DNA of 64,000 nt from Streptomyces sp. 1-11 (GTDB lineage: Bacteria; Actinomycetota; Actinomycetes; Streptomycetales; Streptomycetaceae), in contig NZ_BJTV01000005.1 of assembly GCF_007176755.1 (NCBI RefSeq), forward strand, positions 372,001 through 436,000. The letters are read 5' to 3'. The translations under genes were made by a program, and so were the position numbers. Shown in pieces: positions 37,648-48,721 of the stretch. Every line of letters starts with the position of its first letter. Position 1 is the first letter of the stretch. The notes below the pieces were generated by a model. That model saw nothing but the letters and a program-made list of their open reading frames with translations, was not told the DNA's origin and made no database searches.

Positions 37648-38244
37648 ATGCAAGGCCACGGCTACGCACAGCCGGTGAAGCAGCCGCCGCACAACGCGTG
37701 GCTGGTCCTCGTGCGGGTGCTGCTGGTGGCGTTCGGTGTCCTCAGCGCCGGCTTCCTGGCCTGGGCGATGCTGCTGCGGCTGGCCGCCGTCACGCGCAGG
37801 TCCCTGGACTGGGGCCTGTTCGTGGCCGGGCTGGCGGCCGACATCCTCGCCGTCGTCCTGGTGGGCAGCGAGCCCGGCGACGAGGTCCACACCCCCGGCG
37901 GCTACGTGGGCATGACGCTGCTGCTCGGCGGCCTGGTGGTCATCACCGTGTACTACCTGGTCGCGGAGATCCGCCACTACCAGCGGCTGCGCCAGACGTA
38001 CGGGGGCGCAACGGCGTCCGGCTACGGATACCCGGGGCCGGTGTCGCCCTTCCACGCGACGACCGTGCCGCAGACCCCCGTGCCCGCGCCGCCCGTGCCG
38101 CACCACACGCCCGTGCCGCAGCACCCGCCGGTCGCCTCGCCGCCGCAGCGCCCGGCGCCCGCCCGCATCGACCAGGTGCGTGCCGAACTGGACGAGCTGA
38201 GCGACTACCTGCGCAAGCAGGACGGCCACGAGGGCGGACGGTGA
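37648..38244 (+). CDS. Membrane protein preceding a Ser/Thr kinase
   Basis: 198 residues from the ATG at 37648 after CAGGAG. Three hydrophobic helices (about 16-38, 47-65, 78-98), then a proline/histidine-rich segment (PQTPVPAPPVPHHTPVPQHP) and a short terminal helix (RIDQVRAELDELSDYLRKQ). The stop overlaps the kinase start as GTGA, so the two proteins are made together. The cytoplasmic tail could bind or be a substrate of the kinase; this is inferred from coupling only. Confidence 0.82.
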   Translation: MQGHGYAQPVKQPPHNAWLVLVRVLLVAFGVLSAGFLAWAMLLRLAAVTRRSLDWGLFVAGLAADILAVVLVGSEPGDEVHTPGGYVGMTLLLGGLVVITVYYLVAEIRHYQRLRQTYGGATASGYGYPGPVSPFHATTVPQTPVPAPPVPHHTPVPQHPPVASPPQRPAPARIDQVRAELDELSDYLRKQDGHEGGR

Positions 38245-39776
38245 GCGTGGCGGCGGGACGTGTCGTCGCCGGACGCTACGAACTGTCCACGCTCATCGGC
38301 CAGGGCGGCATGGGCCAGGTGTGGACGGCGTACGACCGGCGGCTGGACCGGCGGGTGGCGGTGAAGCTGCTGCGCCCCGACAAGGTCGCCGGGCAGGAGG
38401 CCGACGAACTGCGCCGCCGCTTCGTGCGCGAGTGCCGGGTGACCGCGCAGGTCGACCACCCCGGCCTGGTCACGGTCCACGACGCGGGCAGCGAGGGCGA
38501 GGAGCTGTTCCTCGTCATGCAGTACGTCGACGGCGCCGACCTCTCCGACCACCTCGCCGAACACGACCCGTACCCGTGGCAGTGGGCGGTGGCGGTGGCC
38601 GCGCAGCTGTGCGCCGTGCTGAGCGCGGTGCACGCCGTGCCGATCGTGCACCGGGACCTGAAACCGCGCAACGTCATGGTGAAGCAGGACGGCACGGTCA
38701 CCGTCCTCGACCTCGGCGTGGCCTCCGTCATGGACACCGACACCACCCGCCTCACCCACACCGGCTCCCCGATCGGCTCGCCCGCCTACATGGCGCCCGA
38801 GCAGGCCATGGGCGGCGCGGTCGGCCCGTACACCGACCTGTACGCGCTCGGCGTGCTGATGCACGAACTGCTCAGCGGAGACGTGCCGTTCGCCGGCTCC
38901 ACCGCGCTCGGCGTGCTGCACCGGCACCTGTACGAGCCGCCGGTGCCGGTGCGCCGCATCCGCCCCGAGGTCCCCGAGGCGCTGGAGTCGCTCGTGCTGC
39001 GCCTGCTGGCGAAGGACCCGCAGCACCGGCCGGACTCCGCGCAGGAGGTCTACGAGCACCTGTCGCTGCTGCTGCCCGCGCGCGGCATGCCCACCGGGGC
39101 GCCGCTGGACCCGACGCGTCCCTTCCTGCGCCCGCACGCCCCCTGGCCGGACCGCGCCCGCACGCCCGCGCCGCGGCCCGCCCCCGTCGCGCCCGCGCCC
39201 GCGGTGGCCGGGAAGCCCGACGTCGCCGCGGCCGTCGACGAGGTCAAGCGCCTGCTCGGGGAGGGCCGCATCACCCAGGCCGTGGACATACTCGGCGCGA
39301 TCCTGCCAGCCGCTGCCGAACAGCACGGCGAGCGCTCCCCGGTGGTGCGCACCCTGCGCAAGCAGTACGCGGCCACCCTCCTGGACGACGGCCAGTACCG
39401 GCGCGCGCTGCCCGAACTGCGCCGCCTCGCCGACGAACGCGCCGCCGAGGCCGGCCAGGCCGACCCGCAGTCGCTGCGCTTCCGCTACGAGGCGGCCCAG
39501 TGCCTGGAGCAGCTCGGCGAACCGGCGGCGGCGCTCGCCGAGTACCGCGCGCTGCTGCCGTACTACGAGAACCAGTACGTGTCCGGCGACCCCCAGCTCG
39601 CCCACGACGTGCGCCGCCGCATCGGCCACCTGCTGCTCGCCCTCGGCGACCGCCCGGCCGCCCACGACACGCTGGCGCGGCTGCTGATGGACGTCGAGCG
39701 CTTCCGCGGCCCCGGCGACCCGCTGGCCGCGGAGATCCGCCGGACCCTGCAGTGGCTGGGACAGGTGCGCGGCTAG
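38241..39776 (+). CDS. Soluble Ser/Thr protein kinase with TPR-like tail
   Basis: 511 residues. Hanks-type kinase domain (about 10-275): glycine loop GQGGMGQVW, K42 in AVKLL, HRDLKPRN (137-144), D157-L-G (DLG in place of DFG), activation segment GSPIGSPAYMAPEQ. A Pro-rich linker leads to about 180 residues of paired helices (AVDEVKRLLGEGRITQAVD, GQYRRALPELRRLADERA, GEPAAALAEYRALLPYYENQ) typical of TPR repeats. No transmembrane segment, unlike PASTA kinases. It is translationally coupled to the membrane protein upstream, which may recruit it to the membrane. Confidence 0.92.
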   Translation: MSVAAGRVVAGRYELSTLIGQGGMGQVWTAYDRRLDRRVAVKLLRPDKVAGQEADELRRRFVRECRVTAQVDHPGLVTVHDAGSEGEELFLVMQYVDGADLSDHLAEHDPYPWQWAVAVAAQLCAVLSAVHAVPIVHRDLKPRNVMVKQDGTVTVLDLGVASVMDTDTTRLTHTGSPIGSPAYMAPEQAMGGAVGPYTDLYALGVLMHELLSGDVPFAGSTALGVLHRHLYEPPVPVRRIRPEVPEALESLVLRLLAKDPQHRPDSAQEVYEHLSLLLPARGMPTGAPLDPTRPFLRPHAPWPDRARTPAPRPAPVAPAPAVAGKPDVAAAVDEVKRLLGEGRITQAVDILGAILPAAAEQHGERSPVVRTLRKQYAATLLDDGQYRRALPELRRLADERAAEAGQADPQSLRFRYEAAQCLEQLGEPAAALAEYRALLPYYENQYVSGDPQLAHDVRRRIGHLLLALGDRPAAHDTLARLLMDVERFRGPGDPLAAEIRRTLQWLGQVRG

Positions 39777-39899
39777 TCTTTGCCGTCGCCTGAGGGATTC
39801 TTGTGCGCTACAAGGGATCATGTTTCCCGAACGCAGGACCGGCACCAGGTAGGTTGCCGTTCGTTTTTGCCACGCACTTTTGAGCAGGGGTGGGGTTCC

Positions 39900-40727
39900 A
39901 TGGCCGGCCACCGGCAGTCGAAGAGGCGCAGGTACATCACGTGGGGCGTGGCGGGCGCCGCCGTCGTCGCGGGCGCCGGCATCGCCGCGCAGACCTCGAT
40001 GGCCGCCACCTCCTGGCCCGCGCAGAAGACGTTCACCGGCCGCGCCTTCGACACCTGCACCGCGCCCTCCAAGGCGACGATGAAGGCCTGGCACACCGGT
40101 TTCTACGGCGCGGCGGCCGTCTACGTGGGCGGCAAGAACCGCGGCTGCGCCCAGCCCAACCTGACCTCGTCCTGGGTGACGTACGTCAGCGGCCTCGGCT
40201 GGAAGCTCATACCGATCTACGTCGGCGCCCAGCCGCCGTGCCAGACCGGCTCCAACCCGGAGAAGCTCACCGCGTCCACCGCCGCGTCCCTCGGCACCAG
40301 TGACGCCAAGGACGCCGTGGCCAAGGCCGCCGCGCTCGGCATGAAGCCCGGCAGCGCGATCTACCTGGACATGGAGCCGTACGACGTCACGAACAAGTCG
40401 TGCAACGACGCCGTGCTCACCTACGTCCGCGCCTTCGACAAGGAGCTGCGCGTCAAGACGTACCGCGCCGGCTACTACGGCTTCACCAGCTCCAGCGCCA
40501 AGGCCGTCGCCACCGCGAGCGACAAGACCGACCTGCCGGGCAACCTCTGGTACGCGCTGTGGGACAAGAAGAACACTACGACCTCGGACTGGCCCTGGGG
40601 CGCCACCCAGTTCACCGGCCACAGCCGCGCCCACCAGTACATGGTCAACAGCAAGGAGTCGCACGGCGGCGTCACGCTCACCGTCGACCGTGACGCCTGG
40701 GACGCGCCGGTGGCCATCACCGGCTGA
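39900..40727 (+). CDS. Secreted DUF1906 (glycoside-hydrolase-like) protein
   Basis: 275 residues from the ATG at 39900. Signal peptide (RRRYITWGVAGAAVVAGAGI...MAA) with an Arg-rich n-region. The mature part is the DUF1906 TIM-barrel: FDTCTAPSKATMKAW, GFYGAAAVYVGG, KLIPIYVGAQ, AIYLDMEPYD (likely acidic catalytic strand), YRAGYYGFTS and LTVDRDAWD. The fold is related to GH25 lysozymes, so a role in wall or polysaccharide cleavage is likely but the substrate is unknown. It stands alone 123 bp after the kinase gene. Confidence 0.88.
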   Translation: MAGHRQSKRRRYITWGVAGAAVVAGAGIAAQTSMAATSWPAQKTFTGRAFDTCTAPSKATMKAWHTGFYGAAAVYVGGKNRGCAQPNLTSSWVTYVSGLGWKLIPIYVGAQPPCQTGSNPEKLTASTAASLGTSDAKDAVAKAAALGMKPGSAIYLDMEPYDVTNKSCNDAVLTYVRAFDKELRVKTYRAGYYGFTSSSAKAVATASDKTDLPGNLWYALWDKKNTTTSDWPWGATQFTGHSRAHQYMVNSKESHGGVTLTVDRDAWDAPVAITG

Positions 40728-40873
40728 CCCGCACCCCGGTCCGGGGCGGCGCGGCGGTGCCCGAAGCGGCTGCGAATCGTTGGTCGAATGGGTTGGCCAC
40801 AGGCTGCCCACTGCCTAACATCGATCACCGCAAGACTTTGTGCACCGCCGCACAAACTCCCTGGGAGGTCTCC

Positions 40874-41521
40874 TTGCACCGCCGTCGTCGCACCGCGCTC
40901 CTCCTCTCCGCCGCGATCGCCGCCGCGGCACCCGTCCTGACCGCCTGCGGAAGCGAGGCGCACCCGGGCGCCGCCGCGGTCGTCGGCGGGCAGCGGATCA
41001 CCGTGGCCCAGCTCGAGGGCCGGGTCGGCGAGGTACGCCGGGCGCAGCGGGCCGCGGTGCAGGACGAGACCCAGTACCAGCAGGTCCTCGCCTCCACCGG
41101 CAGCCTCACCCGGGACACCCTGCACAACATGGTCCTGGACCGGGTGCTGCACCGTGCCGCTCAGGACGAGGGGATCGCGGTCACCCGCAAGGAGGTCTCC
41201 CGGATGCGGGCCGGCCTGGAGCAGCAGGCCGGCGGGGCCAAGGGCCTGGAGACCGCCTGGCTGCAGAAGTACGGCATCGCGCCCGGCCGCCTGGACGACA
41301 ACCTCCGGCTGCAGCTGGAGGCGCAGAAGCTCGCCGCGAAGCTCGGCACCGACACCACCCAGCCCGCCTTCTGGAAGGCCCTGTCCAAGGCCTCGCAGGA
41401 GCTGCACGTCGACCTCAACCCGCGCTACGGCTCCTGGGACGTGCGCAAGAGCACCCGGGTGGACGCCAAGACGCCCTGGGTGCGGGAGGTCACGACGACC
41501 GGGTCGGGGCAGCAGGCCTAG
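40874..41521 (+). CDS. SurA-N-like lipoprotein chaperone
   Basis: 215 residues. The start is probably a TTG at 40874 preceded by GGGAGGT; no ATG or GTG fits in frame near the signal peptide. The lipobox VLTAC puts the lipidated cysteine at about residue 25. The body resembles the N-terminal SurA/PrsA chaperone region (GGQRITVAQLEGRVGEVR, LVTRKEV-like helices, AWLQKYGIAPGRLDDNLRLQL) without a peptidyl-prolyl isomerase domain. It probably helps folding of exported proteins outside the membrane. Confidence 0.83.
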   Translation: MHRRRRTALLLSAAIAAAAPVLTACGSEAHPGAAAVVGGQRITVAQLEGRVGEVRRAQRAAVQDETQYQQVLASTGSLTRDTLHNMVLDRVLHRAAQDEGIAVTRKEVSRMRAGLEQQAGGAKGLETAWLQKYGIAPGRLDDNLRLQLEAQKLAAKLGTDTTQPAFWKALSKASQELHVDLNPRYGSWDVRKSTRVDAKTPWVREVTTTGSGQQA

Positions 41522-41672
41522 CGGGCCGGCGGAACGGTACGGCAGCGGGCAGCAGGCCGGCGGGTCTTCGCACAGCGGGTCGGCGGGCGCTGGTCGGTCA
41601 TACGATCACACGCCGCCCCCGCCCTGTGGACAACCGATCCCGCCGTTCCCGCCCGTGGGTTACGTTCGGATC

Positions 41673-42641
41673 GTGAACACAACCAGCCCCGAAGCCGCCC
41701 CCGGCCGCATCGTCCTGCTCACCACCAGCCACCGTGTCGCGCCCGGCCTGCTGTCCTGGCCCGCCTGGCAGGCGCTGCGCGCCGCCGACGCCGTGCTGTG
41801 CGCGGACGGCGCCCATCCGCAGCTTCCGTATCTGCGGGAGGCCGGGATAACCGTGGCGCAGGCGTCCCCCACCGCGCAGGAGCTGGTCGACGCCTGCGCG
41901 GGCGGGCGGACGGTGGTGGTCGTGGCCACCGGCGAGGGGGAGCCCGCCCTCACCGACGGCCTCGCCCGCCTCGCCGGTTCCGGCCGGTTCCGGATGCCCG
42001 AGCTGGAGCTGCTGCCCGCCTCCTACGACCTGCCCGGCGCGCGCCTCCTCGACCTCGTCCAGGTCATGGACCGCATCCGCCTGGAGTGCCCCTGGTCGTC
42101 CCGGCAGACCCACCTGGGCCTGGCGAAGTACGGCATCGAGGAGGCGTACGAGCTGGTCGAGGCGATCGAGGCCGGTGACCGCGAGGAGCTCCGCGAGGAA
42201 CTGGGCGACGTCCTGCTCCAGGTCGTCTTCCACTCCCGCATCGCCGAGGAGGACCCCGAGGCGCCGTTCTCCGTCGACGACGTGGCCGGCGGCATCGTCG
42301 CCAAGCTGATCCACCGCCACCCGCACGTCTTCGGCGACGAGACGGCCGAGACCCCGGAGGACGTCAAGGAGCACTGGCTGCGCACCAAGGCCGAGGAGAA
42401 GCGGCGCACCTCGGTCACCGAGGGCGTCCCCCTCGGCCAGCCCGGCCTCGCCCTCGCCGCCAAGCTCGCCTCCCGCACCCGCACGGCGGGCCTGGAGGTG
42501 CTCCTGCCCGAGGGCGAGGGCATCGGCTACGAGCTGCTGGCCCTGGCCGTCCGGGCGGAGGCGGACGGCGTGGACCCGGAGGCGGCACTGCGGGCGGCGG
42601 CACGGGTGTACCGGGACGCGATACGGGCCGCCGAGAGCTGA
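41673..42641 (+). CDS. mazG: Nucleoside triphosphate pyrophosphohydrolase MazG
   Basis: 322 residues from GTG. The core MazG domain has LECPWSSRQTHLGLAKYGIEEAYELVEAI and EELREELGDVLLQVVFHSRIA, with the Glu/Asp metal ligands of the EExxE and ExxD helices. A second, less conserved helical part follows. The N-terminal 110 residues (RIVLLTTSHRVAPGLLSWPAWQAL) are a degenerate tetrapyrrole-methylase-like domain, common in actinobacterial MazG. The enzyme hydrolyses non-canonical or excess NTPs to NMP and pyrophosphate and lowers mutagenesis and (p)ppGpp in some species. Confidence 0.93.
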   Translation: MNTTSPEAAPGRIVLLTTSHRVAPGLLSWPAWQALRAADAVLCADGAHPQLPYLREAGITVAQASPTAQELVDACAGGRTVVVVATGEGEPALTDGLARLAGSGRFRMPELELLPASYDLPGARLLDLVQVMDRIRLECPWSSRQTHLGLAKYGIEEAYELVEAIEAGDREELREELGDVLLQVVFHSRIAEEDPEAPFSVDDVAGGIVAKLIHRHPHVFGDETAETPEDVKEHWLRTKAEEKRRTSVTEGVPLGQPGLALAAKLASRTRTAGLEVLLPEGEGIGYELLALAVRAEADGVDPEAALRAAARVYRDAIRAAES

Positions 42642-42823
42642 CCCCCGCCGCGGACCGCCCGGCGCCGGGGACGCGGCGCCCCTCTCCCTCCCGCGCGCGT
42701 GCGGCCAGGGGGCGTGTGCGAAACCGTGGTTGAGCAAGGGTGCCGGCGGGCGCGGGGCGCGGGGCGCGGGGCGCGGGCGGTGGCCGGGGCGGTGCCGCCG
42801 TCCGCGACCGGTACCGTCGGGGA

Positions 42824-44128
42824 GTGACCCACCAGCCCGACCGGCCCCACCTGCCCAGCGCCGCCCCGGAACTGTTCACCTGGGAGTTCGCCGCCGATCC
42901 CTACCCCGCCTACGCCTGGCTGCGCGAGCACGAGCCCGTGCGCCGGACGCGGCTGCCCAGCGGGGTCGAGGCCTGGCTGGTCACCCGGTACGCCGACGCC
43001 CGGCAGGCCCTCGCCGACCAGCGGCTGAGCAAGAACCCCGCGCACCACGACGAGCCCGAGCACGCCAAGGGCAAGACCGGTATCCCGGGCGAGCGCAAGG
43101 CCGACCTGATGACGCACCTGCTGAACATCGACCCGCCGGACCACACCCGGCTGCGCAGGCTGGTCAGCAAGGCGTTCACGCCCCGCAGGGTGGCCGAGTT
43201 CGCGCCGCGCGTGCAGGAGCTGACCGACGACCTGATCGACCGGTTCGCCAGGACGGGTTCCGCCGACCTCATCCACGAGTTCGCCTTCCCGCTGCCCATC
43301 TACGCCATCTGCGACCTGCTCGGCGTTCCGCGCGAGGACCAGGACGACTTCCGCGACTGGGCCGGCATGATGATCAGGCACGGGGGAGGGCCGCGCGGCG
43401 GGGTCGCCCGGTCGGTGAAGAAGATGCGCGGCTACCTCGCCGAGCTGATCCACCGCAAGCGTGCGGCGCTGCCGGCCGAGCCCGCCCCGGGGGAGGATCT
43501 GATCTCCGGCCTGATCCGCGCCTCCGACCACGGTGAGCACCTCACCGAGAACGAGGCCGCCGCGATGGCCTTCATCCTTCTGTTCGCCGGCTTCGAGACG
43601 ACTGTCAACCTCATCGGCAACGGCACCTACGCCCTGCTCACCCACCCCGGGCAGCGCCGGCGGCTGCAGGACTCCCTGGCCCGCGGCGAACAGGGCCTGC
43701 TGGAGACCGGCGTCGAGGAACTGCTGCGCTACGACGGCCCGGTCGAGCTGGCCACGTGGCGGTTCGCCACCCGGCCGCTCACCCTCGGCGGGCAGGACAT
43801 CGCGGCCGGCGACCCGGTGCTCGTCGTCCTGGCCGCCGCCGACCGGGACCCGGAGCGGTTCGCCGACCCGGACGTCCTCGACCTCGCCCGCGGGGACAAC
43901 CAGCACCTCGGCTACGGCCACGGCATCCACTACTGCCTGGGCGCCCCGCTCGCCCGCCTGGAGGGCCGGACCGCGCTCGCCACGCTGCTCACCCGTCTGC
44001 CCGACCTGCGGCTCGCGGCCGATCCCGCCGATCTGCGCTGGCGCGGCGGACTCATCATGCGCGGGCTGCGCACCCTGCCCGTGGAGTTCACCCCGGCCAC
44101 GGAAAAGGCCGTGCGACCGTCAACATGA
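42824..44128 (+). CDS. Cytochrome P450, CYP107-like
   Basis: 434 residues from the GTG at 42824. Diagnostic motifs: I-helix AGFETT (255-260), ExxR in EELLR, and the heme loop GYGHGIHYCLGAPLAR with cysteine ligand C371. Soluble class I bacterial P450, needing ferredoxin and reductase not encoded nearby. The position upstream of the rpf-eno locus matches, from memory, S. coelicolor CYP107U1 (SCO3099), reported to affect sporulation. The substrate is not known. An unusually G-rich stretch precedes the start. Confidence 0.93.
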   Translation: MTHQPDRPHLPSAAPELFTWEFAADPYPAYAWLREHEPVRRTRLPSGVEAWLVTRYADARQALADQRLSKNPAHHDEPEHAKGKTGIPGERKADLMTHLLNIDPPDHTRLRRLVSKAFTPRRVAEFAPRVQELTDDLIDRFARTGSADLIHEFAFPLPIYAICDLLGVPREDQDDFRDWAGMMIRHGGGPRGGVARSVKKMRGYLAELIHRKRAALPAEPAPGEDLISGLIRASDHGEHLTENEAAAMAFILLFAGFETTVNLIGNGTYALLTHPGQRRRLQDSLARGEQGLLETGVEELLRYDGPVELATWRFATRPLTLGGQDIAAGDPVLVVLAAADRDPERFADPDVLDLARGDNQHLGYGHGIHYCLGAPLARLEGRTALATLLTRLPDLRLAADPADLRWRGGLIMRGLRTLPVEFTPATEKAVRPST

Positions 44129-44270
44129 CGGGCGTTCAGCTCTGTGATGTTCACGTGATCTGCGCGGCATGAACTTGTGACAAGTGATCGTGTGCCTATA
44201 CGTTCACCCATCAGCGCGGCCCGAGCACCACGCGCCGCGCCGGTCCCGCTGTCGCACGAAAGGCTTCCGC

Positions 44271-45314
44271 ATGCTCTCCGGGAACGGTCGTCACCGTCGC
44301 CCCCGTCAGGCTCCGGCTCTTCTCGTCGCGGCCGGCGTGACCGGCTCAGCCATCGCCATCCCGCTCCTCGGCGCCGCGAGCGCCAACGCGGCCGACGGCA
44401 CCACCTGGGACAAGGTGGCCGAGTGCGAGAGCGGCGGCTCCTGGAGCGCCGACACCGCCAACGGCTACTACGGCGGGCTGCAGATATCCCAGGAGGACTG
44501 GGCCGCCTACGGCGGCACCAAGTTCGCCGCCACCGCCGACCTGGCCAGCCGCTCGCAGCAGATCGCCGTCGCCGAGAAGATCCTCGCCGACAAGGGCACC
44601 ACGCCCTGGGCCACCTGCGCCCTGCTCTCCGGCCTGACCTCCGACTCCGGGTCCCTGGACGTCGACACGGGCGTCGGAGGCTCCGGGAAGTCCGGCACGG
44701 GCAAGACCGACTCGGGTGACGCGTCCGGCTCCACGGACCCGTCCGGCTCCGCCGATGACCCCGGATCGTCCGGTCTGCCGGACTCCTCCTCGTCCGGCAC
44801 CCCCTCGTCCGACCCCTCCTCGGACGCGGCCGGCAAGACGTCCTCGGACGCGGGCAAGCACACCGGCGCCAAGAAGCAGGACAAGGGTGCGAAAACCCCG
44901 AAGTCCGGCGAATCCACCTCGCCGCGCGCCGAGGAGTCGCAGGGGAGTGGGTCTGCGACCACCGACCCCGTCGAGGAGGAGTCGGACAATTCGTTGCAGA
45001 CGGGCGGTTCTTGGAGTCTCGTCGACACCGGGGCGCTCGGCAGTGGCGGACGTCACCGCGGCGGCAGTGCGGACGAAAGTGTGACAAACGGTCAGGAGGT
45101 CGCCTCGTCGGGCAAGCACGCTTCCCGTGGCGCGGACACCTACACGGTCCGCCAGGGCGACACCCTCGCCTCCATCGCCGACTCCCTTGACGTGGACGGC
45201 GGATGGCACCGTCTGTACACCCTGAACGAGAAGGCGGTCGGCGGCGACCCGAACCACATCGCCGCCGGTCAGACCCTGGTAGTCAGTGACGAAACGGGTG
45301 AAAAGCAGGGGTAG
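44271..45314 (+). CDS. rpfC: Resuscitation-promoting factor with long linker and LysM domain
   Basis: 347 residues from the ATG at 44271 after GAAAGG. Signal peptide ending near NANA-AD (about 41), then the Rpf lysozyme-like domain: WDKVAECESGGSW with catalytic E53, [27 protein letters not shown] Ser/Asp/Gly-rich linker of about 165 residues precedes a C-terminal LysM (YTVRQGDTLASIADSL). It cleaves peptidoglycan during spore germination and outgrowth. The riboswitch of the next gene is absent here. The symbol follows S. coelicolor order from memory. Confidence 0.9.
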   Translation: MLSGNGRHRRPRQAPALLVAAGVTGSAIAIPLLGAASANAADGTTWDKVAECESGGSWSADTANGYYGGLQISQEDWAAYGGTKFAATADLASRSQQIAVAEKILADKGTTPWATCALLSGLTSDSGSLDVDTGVGGSGKSGTGKTDSGDASGSTDPSGSADDPGSSGLPDSSSSGTPSSDPSSDAAGKTSSDAGKHTGAKKQDKGAKTPKSGESTSPRAEESQGSGSATTDPVEEESDNSLQTGGSWSLVDTGALGSGGRHRGGSADESVTNGQEVASSGKHASRGADTYTVRQGDTLASIADSLDVDGGWHRLYTLNEKAVGGDPNHIAAGQTLVVSDETGEKQG

Positions 45315-45446
45315 TTGACGCCCGGATTGATCGCCGATGTCCGATTCGGTGAAAGTGTGGGATGAGTCTCAGAAGCCCTGATCGTCTTTGAAATTCCGTC
45401 GATCACGTGTCTACGGTCGTGACCGCTCGTCACCACGAGCCCCGGC

Positions 45447-45650
45447 TGTCGCAACGCCGAATCCTGCCAGCGGCCGCCCGGGAACAGTCGTCGCGCAAGC
45501 GCCGTAGGCAGGAGCGGGGGACCCAAGGTAAGTGCCGGAACGGGCGTCAGCGCCGGAACCGGCTAGGGGTGGAGCCGCGGCCCGCGAGAGCGGGTGCGCG
45601 GCCGGGCAACTCAACCGGCCCGAACCCGACAGCTCACCTCGCAGGCGTCG
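45447..45650 (+). promoter_or_regulatory. ydaO-type c-di-AMP riboswitch in the rpfA leader
   Basis: The 352-bp gap before rpfA contains the ydaO/yuaA consensus in order: CGCCGAATCC (5' side), GGGGGACCCA, GGCTAGGGGTGGAGCCGC, and the highly conserved 3' block GGCCCGAACCCG-CAGCT-CCTCGCAGGCG. CGCC (45455) and GGCG (45644) can close the outer helix. The element ends about 17 bases before the rpfA start, so ligand binding can control read-through or translation. A preceding GCTCGT-CACC-ACGAGC hairpin lies at 45425-45440. Confidence 0.93.
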
Positions 45651-45654
45651 GTGA

Positions 45655-46389
<735 letters not shown>

Positions 46390-46483
46390 CACCTGGCCCC
46401 TGACGGAACCGCAGTGCCCTCACAAAGGCCGTCCCCCAAGCCGAACGCCTCGTGAGGGCCGTTCCCCCCGTCCCCCACGGGCT

Positions 46484-46535
46484 CCCCGCCCCGGTGCGTT
46501 CTCCCCCGTACGCACCGGGGCGGGGCTGTTTTCGT
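46484..46535 (+). terminator. Rho-independent terminator after rpfA
   Basis: CCCCGCCCCGGTGCG pairs perfectly with CGCACCGGGGCGGGG across a 12-base loop and is followed by CTGTTTTCGT. About 95 bases after the rpfA stop. Confidence 0.9.
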
Positions 46536-46580
46536 CCCCGCTCCCGCCTGGCGTGTTCGCGGTACCCCGCCCGGACCCCT

Positions 46581-46599
46581 TTGTTCCGGGCAGGAACAA
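46581..46599. promoter_or_regulatory. Inverted repeat in the eno upstream region
   Basis: TTGTTCC-GGGCA-GGAACAA, 19 bp, lies about 140 bp before eno and may bind a regulator or form a small hairpin. The rest of the 346-bp gap holds the rpfA terminator and eno promoter; no gene is visible. Confidence 0.4.
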
Positions 46600-46687
46600 T
46601 GGGTACCGTCTCCCTGTCCACGGGACGGTCGGTCGGTGGCCGACGCCCCTTGGACGGTTAGGCTCTAGTCGCAAGGCGCAGCCGTGA

Positions 46688-48037
<1,350 letters not shown>

Positions 48038-48087
48038 TCCCCGCCGGGCCGATCCGAACCGGACGGCCGGGTTGTCAGCCAGTCGTA

Positions 48088-48132
48088 CGTACGTCCCCGT
48101 ACCCGGTCCCGTACCGTGTGCGGGGACGTACG
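48088..48132. repeat. Perfect 12-bp inverted repeat between eno and divIC
   Basis: CGTACGTCCCCG (48088-48099) and CGGGGACGTACG (48121-48132) flank a 21-base loop that itself repeats GTACC/GGTCCCGTACC elements. It ends 27 bases before the divIC start, so it may act as the eno terminator, an attenuator or a regulator site. Confidence 0.6.
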
Positions 48133-48159
48133 CACGTGGAAGGGGAGGCGGAGAGCCAG

Positions 48160-48636
48160 ATGGCCGTCAAGGACCGGGACCGTTTCTCCACCGCGACCAG
48201 GCTGCGCGCGCTCGGCGAGCAGACCGCGGCCAGGGTCTACCGCTCCCAGACCAAACGGCAGGCCCGCCGCTCCCGGCTCACCGGCCGCGCGGCCCTGCTG
48301 GCACTGGTGCTGTGCTCGATGATCGTCGCCCTCGCCTACCCGATGCGGCAGTACGTCTCCCAGCGCGCCGAGATCACCGACCTCCAGCGGGAGCGGGAAC
48401 AGGCCAGGCAGCGCGTCGAACAGCTGCGTGACCTCAAGGCGCGCTGGCAGGACGACGCCTACGCCGAGCAGCAGATCCGGCACCGGCTGCACTACGTGAT
48501 GCCCGGGGAGACCGGCTACGTCGTCGTCGACCCGGGCGCGGCCAAGCAGTCCCGCGCCGACCTCAGGGCCGCCCGCCGGCCCTGGTACGCCAACGTCTGG
48601 GACGGGGTCGACAAGGCCGACGCCGCCGGCCGGTGA
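48160..48636 (+). CDS. divIC: Septum formation initiator DivIC/FtsB-like protein
   Basis: 158 residues from the ATG at 48160 after GGGGAGGCGGAGAG. A basic cytoplasmic N-terminus (42 residues), one membrane helix (about 43-62), a coiled coil (66-95) and a globular end with QQIRHRLHYVMPGETGYVVVDP. This is the topology of the divisome protein DivIC/FtsB, which with FtsL and FtsQ controls septal wall synthesis. The eno-divIC order is conserved in actinobacteria. Confidence 0.9.
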   Translation: MAVKDRDRFSTATRLRALGEQTAARVYRSQTKRQARRSRLTGRAALLALVLCSMIVALAYPMRQYVSQRAEITDLQREREQARQRVEQLRDLKARWQDDAYAEQQIRHRLHYVMPGETGYVVVDPGAAKQSRADLRAARRPWYANVWDGVDKADAAGR

Positions 48637-48721
48637 CCCGTACTCCCCGGCCGGCCACCGGCCGCCACCAACAACCGGCCCGCGGGCCGGCCACCGACAG
48701 AAAGCCACTCTGAAAGCAGTC

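Noticed and set aside
35280..38240. In-frame extension of the kinase frame leftward by about 990 codons
   Set aside because: Arg/Ala-rich shadow of the methylase and membrane-protein genes; the kinase start is fixed by the GTGA overlap at 38241.
45419..45433. Crp site GTGAC-N5-GTCAC before rpfA
   Set aside because: The half-site spacing is one base away from the usual GTGA-N6-TCAC, and the right half is part of a stable leader hairpin; I therefore do not call it.
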